Positions 26,701-34,462 of a stretch of 64,000 nt of DNA are shown here, piece after piece. This stretch comes from JACPLA01 sp964602055 (GTDB lineage Bacteria; Bacteroidota; Ignavibacteria; UBA10030). How positions within the stretch are numbered: the stretch's first letter is position 1; each line of letters opens with the position of its first letter. Both the position numbers and the translations under genes were made by a program. The stretch covers positions 1 to 64,000 of the forward strand of contig CAZRPU010000005.1 in the NCBI GenBank assembly GCA_964602055.1. The letters run 5' to 3'. The notes beneath the pieces were generated by a model that saw only the letters and a list, made by a program, of their open reading frames with translations, was not told the origin of the DNA and ran no database searches.

Positions 26701-29700
26701 TGCGTGTGAGGGGACGATCATCGCCGTGGACGAAGAGCTTCAGGGTCTTGTACGTGAACAGATCGAGGGGCCGGGTGGCATAGCGCTTGATGGCACGTTT
26801 GGATTCCCCGTCGAGCATGTCCGTCACGATGAGGGAGAGCGACTGCTCATTCCCCGAGATCACCTGGTCGGGCTGGGTTCTGTCCACGGGACGTTGGACT
26901 CCGGGAGGAGAGGTATAGGATGGATTTTCCTCGATACCCACGTTGCTGACGCGGAACTTGGGGTCGTTTTTGTCGAGCGCCTCCCACTGATTGCCGACGA
27001 GATTGAATTCCGTCATGCGAAGGTGAACATTCGCGTCCGCGCCGGTCATCCAGAGACGAATCGCTTCTATATTCGTCAAGACCGGATTACCGATCTTGCG
27101 CGTGAATTCCTTGATAGGGATTCTTATCTGATACCAGTTGTTGGCGCCGCCGCCGGTGACATATTGCCGGAACCCCGCACTTGTGGTGTCGAGCGCCAGC
27201 TCGTATTCAAAATAGCTGTTCGTCCGGTCAACGACATTGTTGGAATTCAGGTCCTCCGTGTCGGGGAACTGTCCACCGTCGGCCACTTTGTTCCCGTCCG
27301 TTCCCCGTGCACCCTCGTGATTCAATGGGTTCAGCGACTCACGGATCTCGCTCAGGTAGTTGTCGCCGGAGGGATCCTCGCTATATTCCGGGTAGCGTGC
27401 GATGAATGCCGGATGCGAAGCCCGCTCCTCGGTATCGTTTTGCATGTCCAGGCCAACATCCTGTTTCGGATCCTGGATCAGACCCGTCTTGATCGTTCCC
27501 CCCAATCCGTCCTCAGAATTGAGTATCCGATTAGGAATAACATCTTCGCTGATGGTCCCAAGATTGATGTTCAAGCGGGCGTTTGGCGAGGACTGCTCCA
27601 CGCGCACCCACAGCTCGATAAACGTGATGTTCTCATCCAGAAGGTTGGTCGCCGACGTCCCCAACAGATGCTGAATCCCCGCCCATCCCTTTTCCGGGAA
27701 CGCGAAGAGGCTGTCCGCGAGGTTCATGGAGTAGTTGTACGGCCCGCGCGCTCCCGGACGATAAAAGAGATTCATAACCGTAACGAAGTCCTGTCCTGCC
27801 CGCGTTTGCCTGTTGGGCCAGATATCCTGTATGAAAACATCGCTCGGCTGGATGTTGAACCATGTCAGCCGGGCTTTGTATTCCATCTTAATCGTATCCT
27901 GGAGAAGCCCCGCCCGTACTGCCGGATCGTTCAGATCGATGAATCCGTTCACCGGCACGGCCTGATCCAAACCGCCGATATAGGCCGGAGGACTTGCATC
28001 GCGCCAGAAGCCGTAATTAATACCCAGGGGAATGGTCCGGCGCGAACCCTCAAAATCGTCGATAAACGCGATGCCTTTCTGATTGTCCTGCGCGATGTTA
28101 CTCTTGCGGGTGTTTGGATCGGGAAGAATATACGCCGCCTCGCCCCTGATGGAAATGGATGACGGCGCGTTCGTTCTGATTCCCGGCAGCTTGTTCATCG
28201 CCTCGGTCAGCCAGTCGAGGTTCAGATTCGTCCCGCCGTCTATCCCCATGATGGTGTTACTGATCGGCTCTTCCCCGAGGCGCACTTTGTCGCTCAAGGT
28301 TTGCTGATTCAGGCTCATGACGGTGAACCCGAGCGCCGTGTTTTTCGCAAGAGCAAGCTCTCCCCGCGCACCCATGAGGGACTTGGATGCAAGCTGAAAG
28401 AGATCATTCGCTTCGTATTTGATCTGAAGCCTTTTCCCTGGAACGAGGAAGCTCTGATTCCGTATGACGACGGTACCCGTCAGATAGTCGACGGTGAAGT
28501 CGACATTGGGCGTTGAGGCTTGTCCATCCACTAGCACTTCCACGCTTCCCTCGACAACATTGAACCCGATATTGTAGGTCGACGCAACAGACGAAACCGT
28601 CACGCCTGTGATGACAAACCGGTTCTTCCCGCTGTTCTGTGCTCCGTTATACGTCGTATCATACACCTCTCGAATAATAAATGAATCCGCTAATGCGAGA
28701 ACATTGCCTGTTCCTGCTGGATCGGTGGGCGCGAATTTTTCCAGAAAGAAGTCGCGTATATGGTTGCCAAACGGCTCCAGGGTGGGGAAAATGAGCTCTC
28801 CCCGGTCAATATCGATGGTGATGCCGGCTTCAAAATCGAATTTGTTATCCGGTTTTTTTGCTCCGTTCTCGTCATACGAATCGAGGAACAGCATGTGCAG
28901 AAGGTTGAACTGATCGGACTTTCCGTTGGCCGACACCGTCACTTCACTCACGGGATCCTGTCCGGGCAAGATGTATTTGACATCGAGGCTGAAGCCTTCC
29001 TTCTTGATTCCCCTGCCTCCAAGCGAATAAATGTTCTTCAGCATGAGGTCCCATGCGGGTTTCATGCTCGGTTCGAGGTTGCGCGGCCGGACAAGCTTGA
29101 GAATGAGGCGCGTCGTTTTGGATGTATCCTTCGATTCCAGGGTACCGACGTCATGCGTCGGGAGGCTGTAGGCAACAGCGATGATCTGCTCCGGCTGCAA
29201 GGCCTGGTTGAGAGCAATCGTTCCGAGGAACTGGTCATATGTGTAGTCGGTCCCCTGAATCAGCTTCGTGAACCGCGAGTTCTCCACCCTCCCTGAAACC
29301 GAAAAGATGTCGCTCTCGCGGGCGGCCGGATTATTCTGATACGCCAGCACAGTATCCACGTCGATGAATGCAACGGCATCGCGATCGTTCGGATAGACAA
29401 TGATGCCCGTCCTGCTGACCCAGACCTCGATATCCTGAATCTGCTTGTTTGCGTCTTCAAAAAGGAGAGGACGTTCCTTGAGGGCTTTCTCATAAATCGT
29501 CCGGTACACCGTGTCCACAAAGAAGTGGTTACGGGTATATTCGTACGGCCTCCGTTCAAACGGCGTCGGCCTCCCTCCCCCGGAAACCGAGAGTTCCTTG
29601 ATCTGACCGCGCTTCTGGGATGCCACTGTCGTCAGCTTCAGTGGCCCGAACTGAAAGCCCGCTTTGATGCCAAAGAGCGCCTGACTGCTGGAGATGAACG

Positions 29701-30664
29701 ATGAATTGGTGGCAAGCGAGACGTTCCCCGCTTCGACGGATTGAACGATTTCATCATCGTACCCTTTATAGCGCACTTTCAGCTGGTTCTCGTACTCGAA
29801 GGTCCGTTCCGTGTCCCAATCGGCGTCAATCGTCAACTTGTCGCCGATTTCCCCTTTGAGCCCTATCCGCACCTGCTGGTCGAAATCAGGCTCGCTGCGC
29901 GACTGATCGAGCGGATTCTGCGTGACGAGGTCGGATTTCGTATTGCGAAACGCGCCGTGGATGTCGACCGATCCGTTGAAATGAATGTTGATCTGGTTTT
30001 TTCCAAAGATGCTGAAGAGGGGATTCTTGGGGACGGGAATTTCGATGTTCGTAATCTGGCCGAAAATGTCGCTCAGCTGTTTCTTTTCCGATCCCGGAGC
30101 CTTGTATTCCTGGGCGAGAGTCTCCCAATTGTTCCGAAGAGTCCGCGTCATGCGGAGATCGCGGTATTCTTCGAAGGAAAGATCAAACGGAACGCGGATA
30201 TCGATTCCCCCGACGGTGCGCCTCAGCCTGTACCGGTATTGCAGGGTGTCGAGGACCTCCAGGTACTCGACCACGGAAGGGTCTTTCAGATAAAGGGGAT
30301 GCGGCCGGGGCCTCAGGGGAGCGACGGCGATGGGATCAAGCCGCACGTGGTGAAAGACCGCCAACCGGGCCGATGAATCTCTCGGGAGAACAGCCAGTTG
30401 CTTCAGGCGAAGGGAGTCTGCCGCGCTGCGAGTGGTGTCGCGGACCGCGACCTTTTGTTGAAGCGCCTTTGCCCGGCGCGAGAGCTTTGTCGAAATGTGG
30501 GAAGTGTCCTGAGGGAACTGAACCCACGCGTCCCCATGGATCTCCGGAACCCCGGAAGAAGCGGGTTCCAGAGGAATAAGGAAGAGCACGAGGAACGGCA
30601 ACAGCCGGGAGAGGTCTCCCCACGGTCCCGAATGTGCGGGTTCTGACATTCGACGCAAAGCCAC
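23777..30664 (-). CDS. sprA: Type IX secretion system outer-membrane translocon protein SprA (Sov)
   Basis: A 2295-residue protein, close to known SprA/Sov lengths (about 2400-2500). SprA is the giant beta-barrel through which T9SS cargo crosses the outer membrane. It has an exported N-terminus (hydrophobic LLPFLVLFLIPL near residue 20), SprA_N-type regions in the first half (for example NSDRSWTLASSIAFEKFLP and earlier GLKGEIGDKLTIDADWDTERTFEYENQ), long stretches of alternating beta-strands, and the C-terminus LDIRVQIQ. The frame is open throughout, with no frameshift. The start is uncertain: GTG at 30664 or ATG at 30649, neither with a clear ribosome site. It heads the run sprA-porX-tsaE-tsaB-accD-rocF-panC. 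Confidence 0.94.
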   Translation of the reverse strand: MALRRMSEPAHSGPWGDLSRLLPFLVLFLIPLEPASSGVPEIHGDAWVQFPQDTSHISTKLSRRAKALQQKVAVRDTTRSAADSLRLKQLAVLPRDSSARLAVFHHVRLDPIAVAPLRPRPHPLYLKDPSVVEYLEVLDTLQYRYRLRRTVGGIDIRVPFDLSFEEYRDLRMTRTLRNNWETLAQEYKAPGSEKKQLSDIFGQITNIEIPVPKNPLFSIFGKNQINIHFNGSVDIHGAFRNTKSDLVTQNPLDQSRSEPDFDQQVRIGLKGEIGDKLTIDADWDTERTFEYENQLKVRYKGYDDEIVQSVEAGNVSLATNSSFISSSQALFGIKAGFQFGPLKLTTVASQKRGQIKELSVSGGGRPTPFERRPYEYTRNHFFVDTVYRTIYEKALKERPLLFEDANKQIQDIEVWVSRTGIIVYPNDRDAVAFIDVDTVLAYQNNPAARESDIFSVSGRVENSRFTKLIQGTDYTYDQFLGTIALNQALQPEQIIAVAYSLPTHDVGTLESKDTSKTTRLILKLVRPRNLEPSMKPAWDLMLKNIYSLGGRGIKKEGFSLDVKYILPGQDPVSEVTVSANGKSDQFNLLHMLFLDSYDENGAKKPDNKFDFEAGITIDIDRGELIFPTLEPFGNHIRDFFLEKFAPTDPAGTGNVLALADSFIIREVYDTTYNGAQNSGKNRFVITGVTVSSVASTYNIGFNVVEGSVEVLVDGQASTPNVDFTVDYLTGTVVIRNQSFLVPGKRLQIKYEANDLFQLASKSLMGARGELALAKNTALGFTVMSLNQQTLSDKVRLGEEPISNTIMGIDGGTNLNLDWLTEAMNKLPGIRTNAPSSISIRGEAAYILPDPNTRKSNIAQDNQKGIAFIDDFEGSRRTIPLGINYGFWRDASPPAYIGGLDQAVPVNGFIDLNDPAVRAGLLQDTIKMEYKARLTWFNIQPSDVFIQDIWPNRQTRAGQDFVTVMNLFYRPGARGPYNYSMNLADSLFAFPEKGWAGIQHLLGTSATNLLDENITFIELWVRVEQSSPNARLNINLGTISEDVIPNRILNSEDGLGGTIKTGLIQDPKQDVGLDMQNDTEERASHPAFIARYPEYSEDPSGDNYLSEIRESLNPLNHEGARGTDGNKVADGGQFPDTEDLNSNNVVDRTNSYFEYELALDTTSAGFRQYVTGGGANNWYQIRIPIKEFTRKIGNPVLTNIEAIRLWMTGADANVHLRMTEFNLVGNQWEALDKNDPKFRVSNVGIEENPSYTSPPGVQRPVDRTQPDQVISGNEQSLSLIVTDMLDGESKRAIKRYATRPLDLFTYKTLKLFVHGDDRPLTRMNFVDTTNYDVEFFFRFGADSLNYYEYRAPLRPGWAVENEITIRFEDVTALKLGRDTVGVLSRPVLVPGGAPGAVYRVLGQPALTNVRYLEIGVMNPQGKGSTSVTGEIWVNELRLTDVDDTPGWAYRFDTGIRLADIASINIGVTQRNPFFHGLEERFGTRNSDRSWTLASSIAFEKFLPDDWIGSQLSLTYSHVEGMQNPRYVPGTDILVEEAADRTKAIALERGMPEAEAEHSAQKIRQESRSLNVTETYALPVLKLSIPSSTWLVTETINRMNFAYSFTNMKRRSPTTEFFQQWSWSFRFGYNLQFSESTYLEPFTEIGEFFLLSPWKKAKFYFLPRNINVTAALTRSQTHEKARYQTQKKPIGRNFVSSRQLAFSWRVVEGGLLSPSVDYTLDIASSLVHLEVDRLGRQRSLGDILGDMFGGSRLIDFGVDLSYGQNISIGTKPAVPTFLKLNQIFGPTVRYSSRYDWQNNLQAGALGKSASATANVSGTLDVNLKTIADNIWSSQTLPKKPRVDSTGAALPPSLGERLDALSRVLFKAPFFDWDRLNITFQQTNSIRNNGILGRPGFLNLFGRVPFVQGSLDENGPSLLYQLGLSSDPHGRVVLKTRATFPFVTGYTVPGLRAPRGNLTDVFSQSNSVNMSTSRSLWEGATLRFTWNLQWSHNLNRTVRTDSLGVPTEVSRTTSGDMTRSYVTFPNTFIFKLFKTGIEDVNKRYERFKGTPTDQRSDDLKLLQAFEEGMEALPVSTKLISSIMPRPNWSFRWDGLEKMELFSSFASRVSLDHAYTSSFRRRWRLTTTGVEVTESEQVTQSFSPLVGLSVMFKLIGKGNLSANVRYGTSTTTDLAPIVQNITETNTTDINISATYSRSGFELPLFGLSLSNDLDISFSYSHSKNNRRVFDFKKIFKKDGEPLEGTIRTSMEPRIRYILSARVTASIYYKYSKLKPDAGGSRIPGSTINEGGLDIRVQIQ

Positions 30665-30776
30665 GCTTGTCCGATCGTGAATGGAACAAACGACCCGGGA
30701 GAAACTTCCCGAATCGGTTTACTCAAACGGTACCAAGCGCTCGATAGATCTCCGTGGGAAAAGTGAGGTGTGGAAA

Positions 30777-30805
30777 AACGTACCAAAAACCGGAGTGAAT
30801 TGCAA
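30777..30805 (-). promoter_or_regulatory. Candidate promoter of sprA
   Basis: Minus-strand TTGCAA (30800-30805), a 17-base spacer and TACGTT (30777-30782). Read the Bacteroidetes way it is TTG-N20-TACGTTTT. It would give a leader of about 100 bases. The -10 is weak. Confidence 0.4.
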
Positions 30806-30830
30806 GAAACTTGGGATGAGGGACGAACGG

Positions 30831-31199
30831 CTACAGAAGACTGCGGATGAGTGCAATGAGACTTGTGTAGACATACGGTTTTTGAATGAATTCCACCGCA
30901 CCGGCGGCAAGCATTTCCTCGCGGATCGAGTTTTCCAGAAATCCGCTTGCACAGATAACCTTGGCCGCAGGGTTGATCTTCCTCACCTCCTCCAGGACTT
31001 CCCATCCTCCCCGCGAGGGAAGGCCCATATCCGTCAGGACGACATCAATCTCGTTCACGTGTTCTTTGTAGAGTCTGATCCCCTCTGCTCCATCCTGCGT
31101 CGTGATGACGGAAAAGCCGTGATGCTCCAGGGTGCCGCGGAGAAGCTCAATGAGCACGTCTTCATCTTCCACAATAAGAATTGTCGGTTTCTTCTTCAT
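30831..31199 (-). CDS. Stand-alone receiver-domain response regulator
   Basis: A 122-residue CheY-like receiver with no output domain. Key residues are the acidic E11-D12 pair in LIVEDEDV, phosphoacceptor D57 in VVLTDMGLP, S85 and K107 in FIQKPYV. The ATG at 31199 follows the pdxH stop by four bases; the longer in-frame extension reads through pdxH out of frame. The next gene downstream is sprA, 166 bases away. With no DNA-binding domain it must act through a protein partner. No partner kinase is nearby. Confidence 0.92.
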   Translation of the reverse strand: MKKKPTILIVEDEDVLIELLRGTLEHHGFSVITTQDGAEGIRLYKEHVNEIDVVLTDMGLPSRGGWEVLEEVRKINPAAKVICASGFLENSIREEMLAAGAVEFIQKPYVYTSLIALIRSLL

Positions 31200-31203
31200 G
31201 GTC

Positions 31204-31836
31204 CTACGGGGATAAACGTTCGATGATCCAGCGGTTCGCCCTTCGGGAATACCGGAGCCTGTCGTGGAGCCTGTTCTCTCTCCCTTGCCAGAACTCAAAC
31301 TCCTCCGGTTTGAGACGGTAGCCTCCCCAGAACGGCGGCAGGGGGACGTCCTTTCCACTGAAGGTTTCCTCGAGGCGGCGCACTTCCGTTTCCAACGCAT
31401 TTCTCGATGCAAGCACTTCGCTCTGCCGTGAAGCCCATGCGCCGATCTGACTCATCAACGGCCTCGTCCTGAAATACTCATGTGATTCTTCTTTCGAAAC
31501 AAGCGAGACGGTTCCTTCCACGCGAACCTGCCTCAGAAGCACGTCCCAGTAAAACAGCAGGCAGGCCGACGGGTTCTTTTGCAGCTCTTTCCCTTTTCTG
31601 CTCTCATAATTGGTGTAGAAGACCAGACCGCGTTCGTCGAGCGACTTCAGCAGGACGACGCGCGCAGAGGGTTTGCCGTCGGGCGAGGCGGTCGCCAGGA
31701 CCATCGCCGTCGGCTCTTTCATCTTCGCCGCCTCAGCGTCACGCAACCAGCGGTTCATTTGCTCGAGCGGATCGGGGTGCAGATCGTCTTCCGTCAATCC
31801 CGCATGCGCACGATCGACGTGTGTTGTTCCATTCAT
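31204..31836 (-). CDS. pdxH: Pyridoxamine 5'-phosphate oxidase
   Basis: A 210-residue FMN-dependent oxidase that makes pyridoxal 5'-phosphate. The ATG at 31836 has GGAGTGG just upstream. Motifs are DPLEQMNRWLRDA, ARVVLLKSLDERGLVFYTNYESRKGKEL (FMN binding), FYWDVLLRQVRVEG, PLMSQIGAWASRQSEVL, PPFWGGYRLKPEEFEFWQG and the terminal RLHDRLRY with RLSP. The motif set is complete. Confidence 0.96.
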   Translation of the reverse strand: MNGTTHVDRAHAGLTEDDLHPDPLEQMNRWLRDAEAAKMKEPTAMVLATASPDGKPSARVVLLKSLDERGLVFYTNYESRKGKELQKNPSACLLFYWDVLLRQVRVEGTVSLVSKEESHEYFRTRPLMSQIGAWASRQSEVLASRNALETEVRRLEETFSGKDVPLPPFWGGYRLKPEEFEFWQGRENRLHDRLRYSRRANRWIIERLSP

Positions 31837-31933
31837 GAGTGCCACTCCGGCAACAAATTGAACCAATATAGCGTAAAGGGTATTGATATGCGAGTACAAA
31901 GCCATCGTACAGCCCGTCGCAAGGTTCGCTCCC

Positions 31934-31962
31934 TTGTAATCTCCTGCTTATCTGAGTATATT
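31934..31962 (+). promoter_or_regulatory. Promoter of the lptF-lptG pair, abutting the start codon
   Basis: TTGTAA (31934-31939), a 17-base spacer and TATATT (31957-31962). Transcription should begin about 6-8 bases later, on or next to the GTG start codon at 31968, predicting a leaderless message. Confidence 0.6.
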
Positions 31963-31967
31963 TTTTC

Positions 31968-33344
31968 GTGCTGATCGTCTGGAGACATATCCTCAGGTCC
32001 CACCTCGTCCCTTTCCTCGGGTCCCTTCTTATTCTGATGGCGATTTTTCTTCTCCAGTTTGTCATGAAATTTATGGACCAGCTCGTCGGCAAGGGTTTGA
32101 GCGCAGGCGTCATCATCGAAGTTATTGTCTTCAACCTTGCGTGGATGGTCGTGCTCGCCGTCCCTATGTCGGTACTCGTCGCAACGCTCATGGCGTTCGG
32201 TACGCTCTCTTCCACAAACGAAATCACGGCGTTGCGCGCGAGCGGAATGAGCCTCTATAAAATGATTGCTCCTGTCCTGGCCGCTTCGATCCTTTTGAGC
32301 TATTTGCTCCTCCGCTTCAACAACGACGTTCTTCCGGATGCCAATCACAAGGCTGCGTCGCTGGGCAACGACATCAGAAGAAAAAAACCCACACTCTCCA
32401 TCATTCCCGGGCTTTTCTCCCAGGACATCACGGGCTACACAATTCTGGTGAGGAAAACATTCGAAACGTCCAATGAACTCGAGGGTGTGACCATCTTCGA
32501 CAACACGCGGCCCGATTTCAATACGACGATCACGGCACAGCGGGGCGTTGTTTCATTCTCTCCTGATTATCGCAAACTCATCATGGACCTCACCGACGGA
32601 GAAATCCATGAAGTGACCATCCCGGCTTTCCAAAAGTACCGAAAGATACGGTTCCAGCGCCACCGCATCGCAATGAATGCCGAGGGATTCGATTTTCAGC
32701 GCTCCCAGGAGAGCGCCTTTGCCCGGGGGGACAGGGAATTGAGCGCAGAGGACATGATACGGAGAGTCGACAGCCTGCAGCGCAAGAGAGGCGAATATGA
32801 AGAACGGGCGCTCGGCCGCTTCAAGGCTGATCTGGACCGGCTGCTCACCGGGCCCGCAATCCCCCAACAGAAGCATACGGCCAGCCTTCTCGGGACGCGC
32901 AACGCTCTCGCCCGTGTGACCATGCTGTTGAACTCCGTAGAAAGCGAGTTTTACAACATCCGGGAACACAGGCGCAAGGAGCGGGAGTACCTTGTCGAAA
33001 TCCACAAGAAATATGCTATTCCTGCTGCATGCATGATTTTCGTGCTCATCGGAGCTCCGTTGGGAATCATGGCGCGCAGAGGATCATTCGGTGTTGCTGC
33101 AAGCCTCAGCCTCGGCTTCTTTCTCCTCTATTGGTCCTGCCTCATTGGCGGCGAAAAACTCGCCGACCGGGGATACCTTGAGCCGTGGATAGGCATGTGG
33201 GCGGCGAACGTCATCCTTGCAGGGCTCGGCGGATACCTCACGCTCCGTACGGCGCGGGAAAACCTTGTCATTGACTGGAATTTCTTCCGCCGGCTGATTC
33301 CGCAGCGCTGGCGGGGCTTGTTCGGAGAGCAGCCTCCCGAATGA
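31968..33344 (+). CDS. LPS export permease, LptF/LptG family (first of pair)
   Basis: A 458-residue YjgP/YjgQ permease. LptF and LptG form the membrane part of the LptBFGC ATP-driven machine that pulls lipopolysaccharide out of the inner membrane. Three N-terminal helices (residues 15-32, 48-72, 95-115) are followed by a long periplasmic jellyroll-type domain, then three C-terminal helices (KKYAIPAACMIFVLIGAPLGIMARRG onwards). The only usable start is the GTG at 31968: an in-frame TGA lies 15 bases upstream and no ribosome site is present. The N-terminus MLIVWRHILRSHLVPFL matches the family pattern. It overlaps the second permease by four bases. Confidence 0.92.
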   Translation: MLIVWRHILRSHLVPFLGSLLILMAIFLLQFVMKFMDQLVGKGLSAGVIIEVIVFNLAWMVVLAVPMSVLVATLMAFGTLSSTNEITALRASGMSLYKMIAPVLAASILLSYLLLRFNNDVLPDANHKAASLGNDIRRKKPTLSIIPGLFSQDITGYTILVRKTFETSNELEGVTIFDNTRPDFNTTITAQRGVVSFSPDYRKLIMDLTDGEIHEVTIPAFQKYRKIRFQRHRIAMNAEGFDFQRSQESAFARGDRELSAEDMIRRVDSLQRKRGEYEERALGRFKADLDRLLTGPAIPQQKHTASLLGTRNALARVTMLLNSVESEFYNIREHRRKEREYLVEIHKKYAIPAACMIFVLIGAPLGIMARRGSFGVAASLSLGFFLLYWSCLIGGEKLADRGYLEPWIGMWAANVILAGLGGYLTLRTARENLVIDWNFFRRLIPQRWRGLFGEQPPE

Positions 33345-34459
33345 AAATACTCGACCGGTATATCATCAGGCAGTTTCTCGTGACGTTTCTCTTCGGCCTC
33401 CTGGCCTTCCTCCTGATTTTCCTGGTCATCGACCTGATGGAAAAGTTGGACGATTTTATCGATGCGAACGTGCCTGCCGCCGTGATCCTGGAGTATTATG
33501 TCCATTTCACTCCAGAAATCATCAAGCTCATGACTCCCGTTGCCATGCTCCTCGGGGCGCTCTTCGTCACGGGCCGACTCACTCAGCAGAACGAATTTGC
33601 TGCGATCAAGTCTAGCGGTCTGAGCCTCTACCGCTTCATCCTCCCGTTTTTGGGCGTGGCCCTCGTCGTGAGCCTGCTTTCGATCTATTTCAACGGCTGG
33701 GTCGTCCCGTTTTCCAATCAGAAGAAATTCGACATCGAACGGATTTATCTGAGGAAATCTTCGACCGCGACGAGCCGTTTCAATATTTTCTTTCAGGAAG
33801 GAAAGACCAGGCTTGTCTCCCTGGGCTTCTACGAAAGTACCACCCGGACGGCCCGCAGAGTGAGCATCGAGGACTTTTCCGATACGAATGCCACCGTTCT
33901 GGTTCGGAGATTCGATGCCGAGCGGATGGAATGGACACCGGGCGGGAGCGGGCCCGAAACGGCGGCCACCATTCTCTCAAGCGGATGGGAGCTCGTGGAC
34001 GGCGTCGAGCGGATCATCACCGCGCAGGGAGAGGAAATGCGCCCCTTCGCCCGCGAGGCCATCGGTCGCCTGAGCCTCACCCCTTCGGAAATCGAAGAAA
34101 AGCAGCGCAAACCGGATGAGATGGACTACGGTGAGCTGAAATCATTCATCGAATCCCAGGAACGCGCCGGGCAGGAAGTTTCGCGGTGGCTGGTGGATTA
34201 TCACGGCAAGATTGCCTTTCCGTTTGCCAGCCTTATCGTCGTGCTCTTCGGCGTTCCTTTCTCGTCGAACAAAAGGAGAAGCGGCGTTGCCGTGGAGTTC
34301 GGCATATCGGTGGCTGTGACGTTCATTTATCTCGGGTTCATGAAAACCAGTCAGGTCTTCGGCTACAACGGCGATCTCAATCCCCTGCTCACTGCCTGGC
34401 TGGCGAATCTGATCTTCCTTGCCGCCGGTCTCGTCAATCTCGCCCGCGCACAGAAGTAA
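33341..34459 (+). CDS. LPS export permease, LptF/LptG family (second of pair)
   Basis: A 372-residue YjgP/YjgQ permease starting MKILDRYIIRQFLVTFLFG, the classic LptG/LptF opening. It has three N-terminal membrane helices, a periplasmic domain of about 180 residues and three C-terminal helices (KIAFPFASLIVVLFGVPFSSNKRRSGVAVEFG). It is shorter than its partner, which fits LptG. Its ATG overlaps the first permease by four bases. It is convergent with the cargo gene on the other strand, their stop codons being only three bases apart. Confidence 0.92.
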   Translation: MKILDRYIIRQFLVTFLFGLLAFLLIFLVIDLMEKLDDFIDANVPAAVILEYYVHFTPEIIKLMTPVAMLLGALFVTGRLTQQNEFAAIKSSGLSLYRFILPFLGVALVVSLLSIYFNGWVVPFSNQKKFDIERIYLRKSSTATSRFNIFFQEGKTRLVSLGFYESTTRTARRVSIEDFSDTNATVLVRRFDAERMEWTPGGSGPETAATILSSGWELVDGVERIITAQGEEMRPFAREAIGRLSLTPSEIEEKQRKPDEMDYGELKSFIESQERAGQEVSRWLVDYHGKIAFPFASLIVVLFGVPFSSNKRRSGVAVEFGISVAVTFIYLGFMKTSQVFGYNGDLNPLLTAWLANLIFLAAGLVNLARAQK

Positions 34460-34462
34460 GCT

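Noticed and set aside
26726..28162. Long open frame of 478 codons on the plus strand inside sprA
   Set aside because: It lies wholly opposite sprA, has low-complexity Arg/His/Asp-rich content with no domain, and no ribosome site. It is a shadow of codon bias in the real gene.
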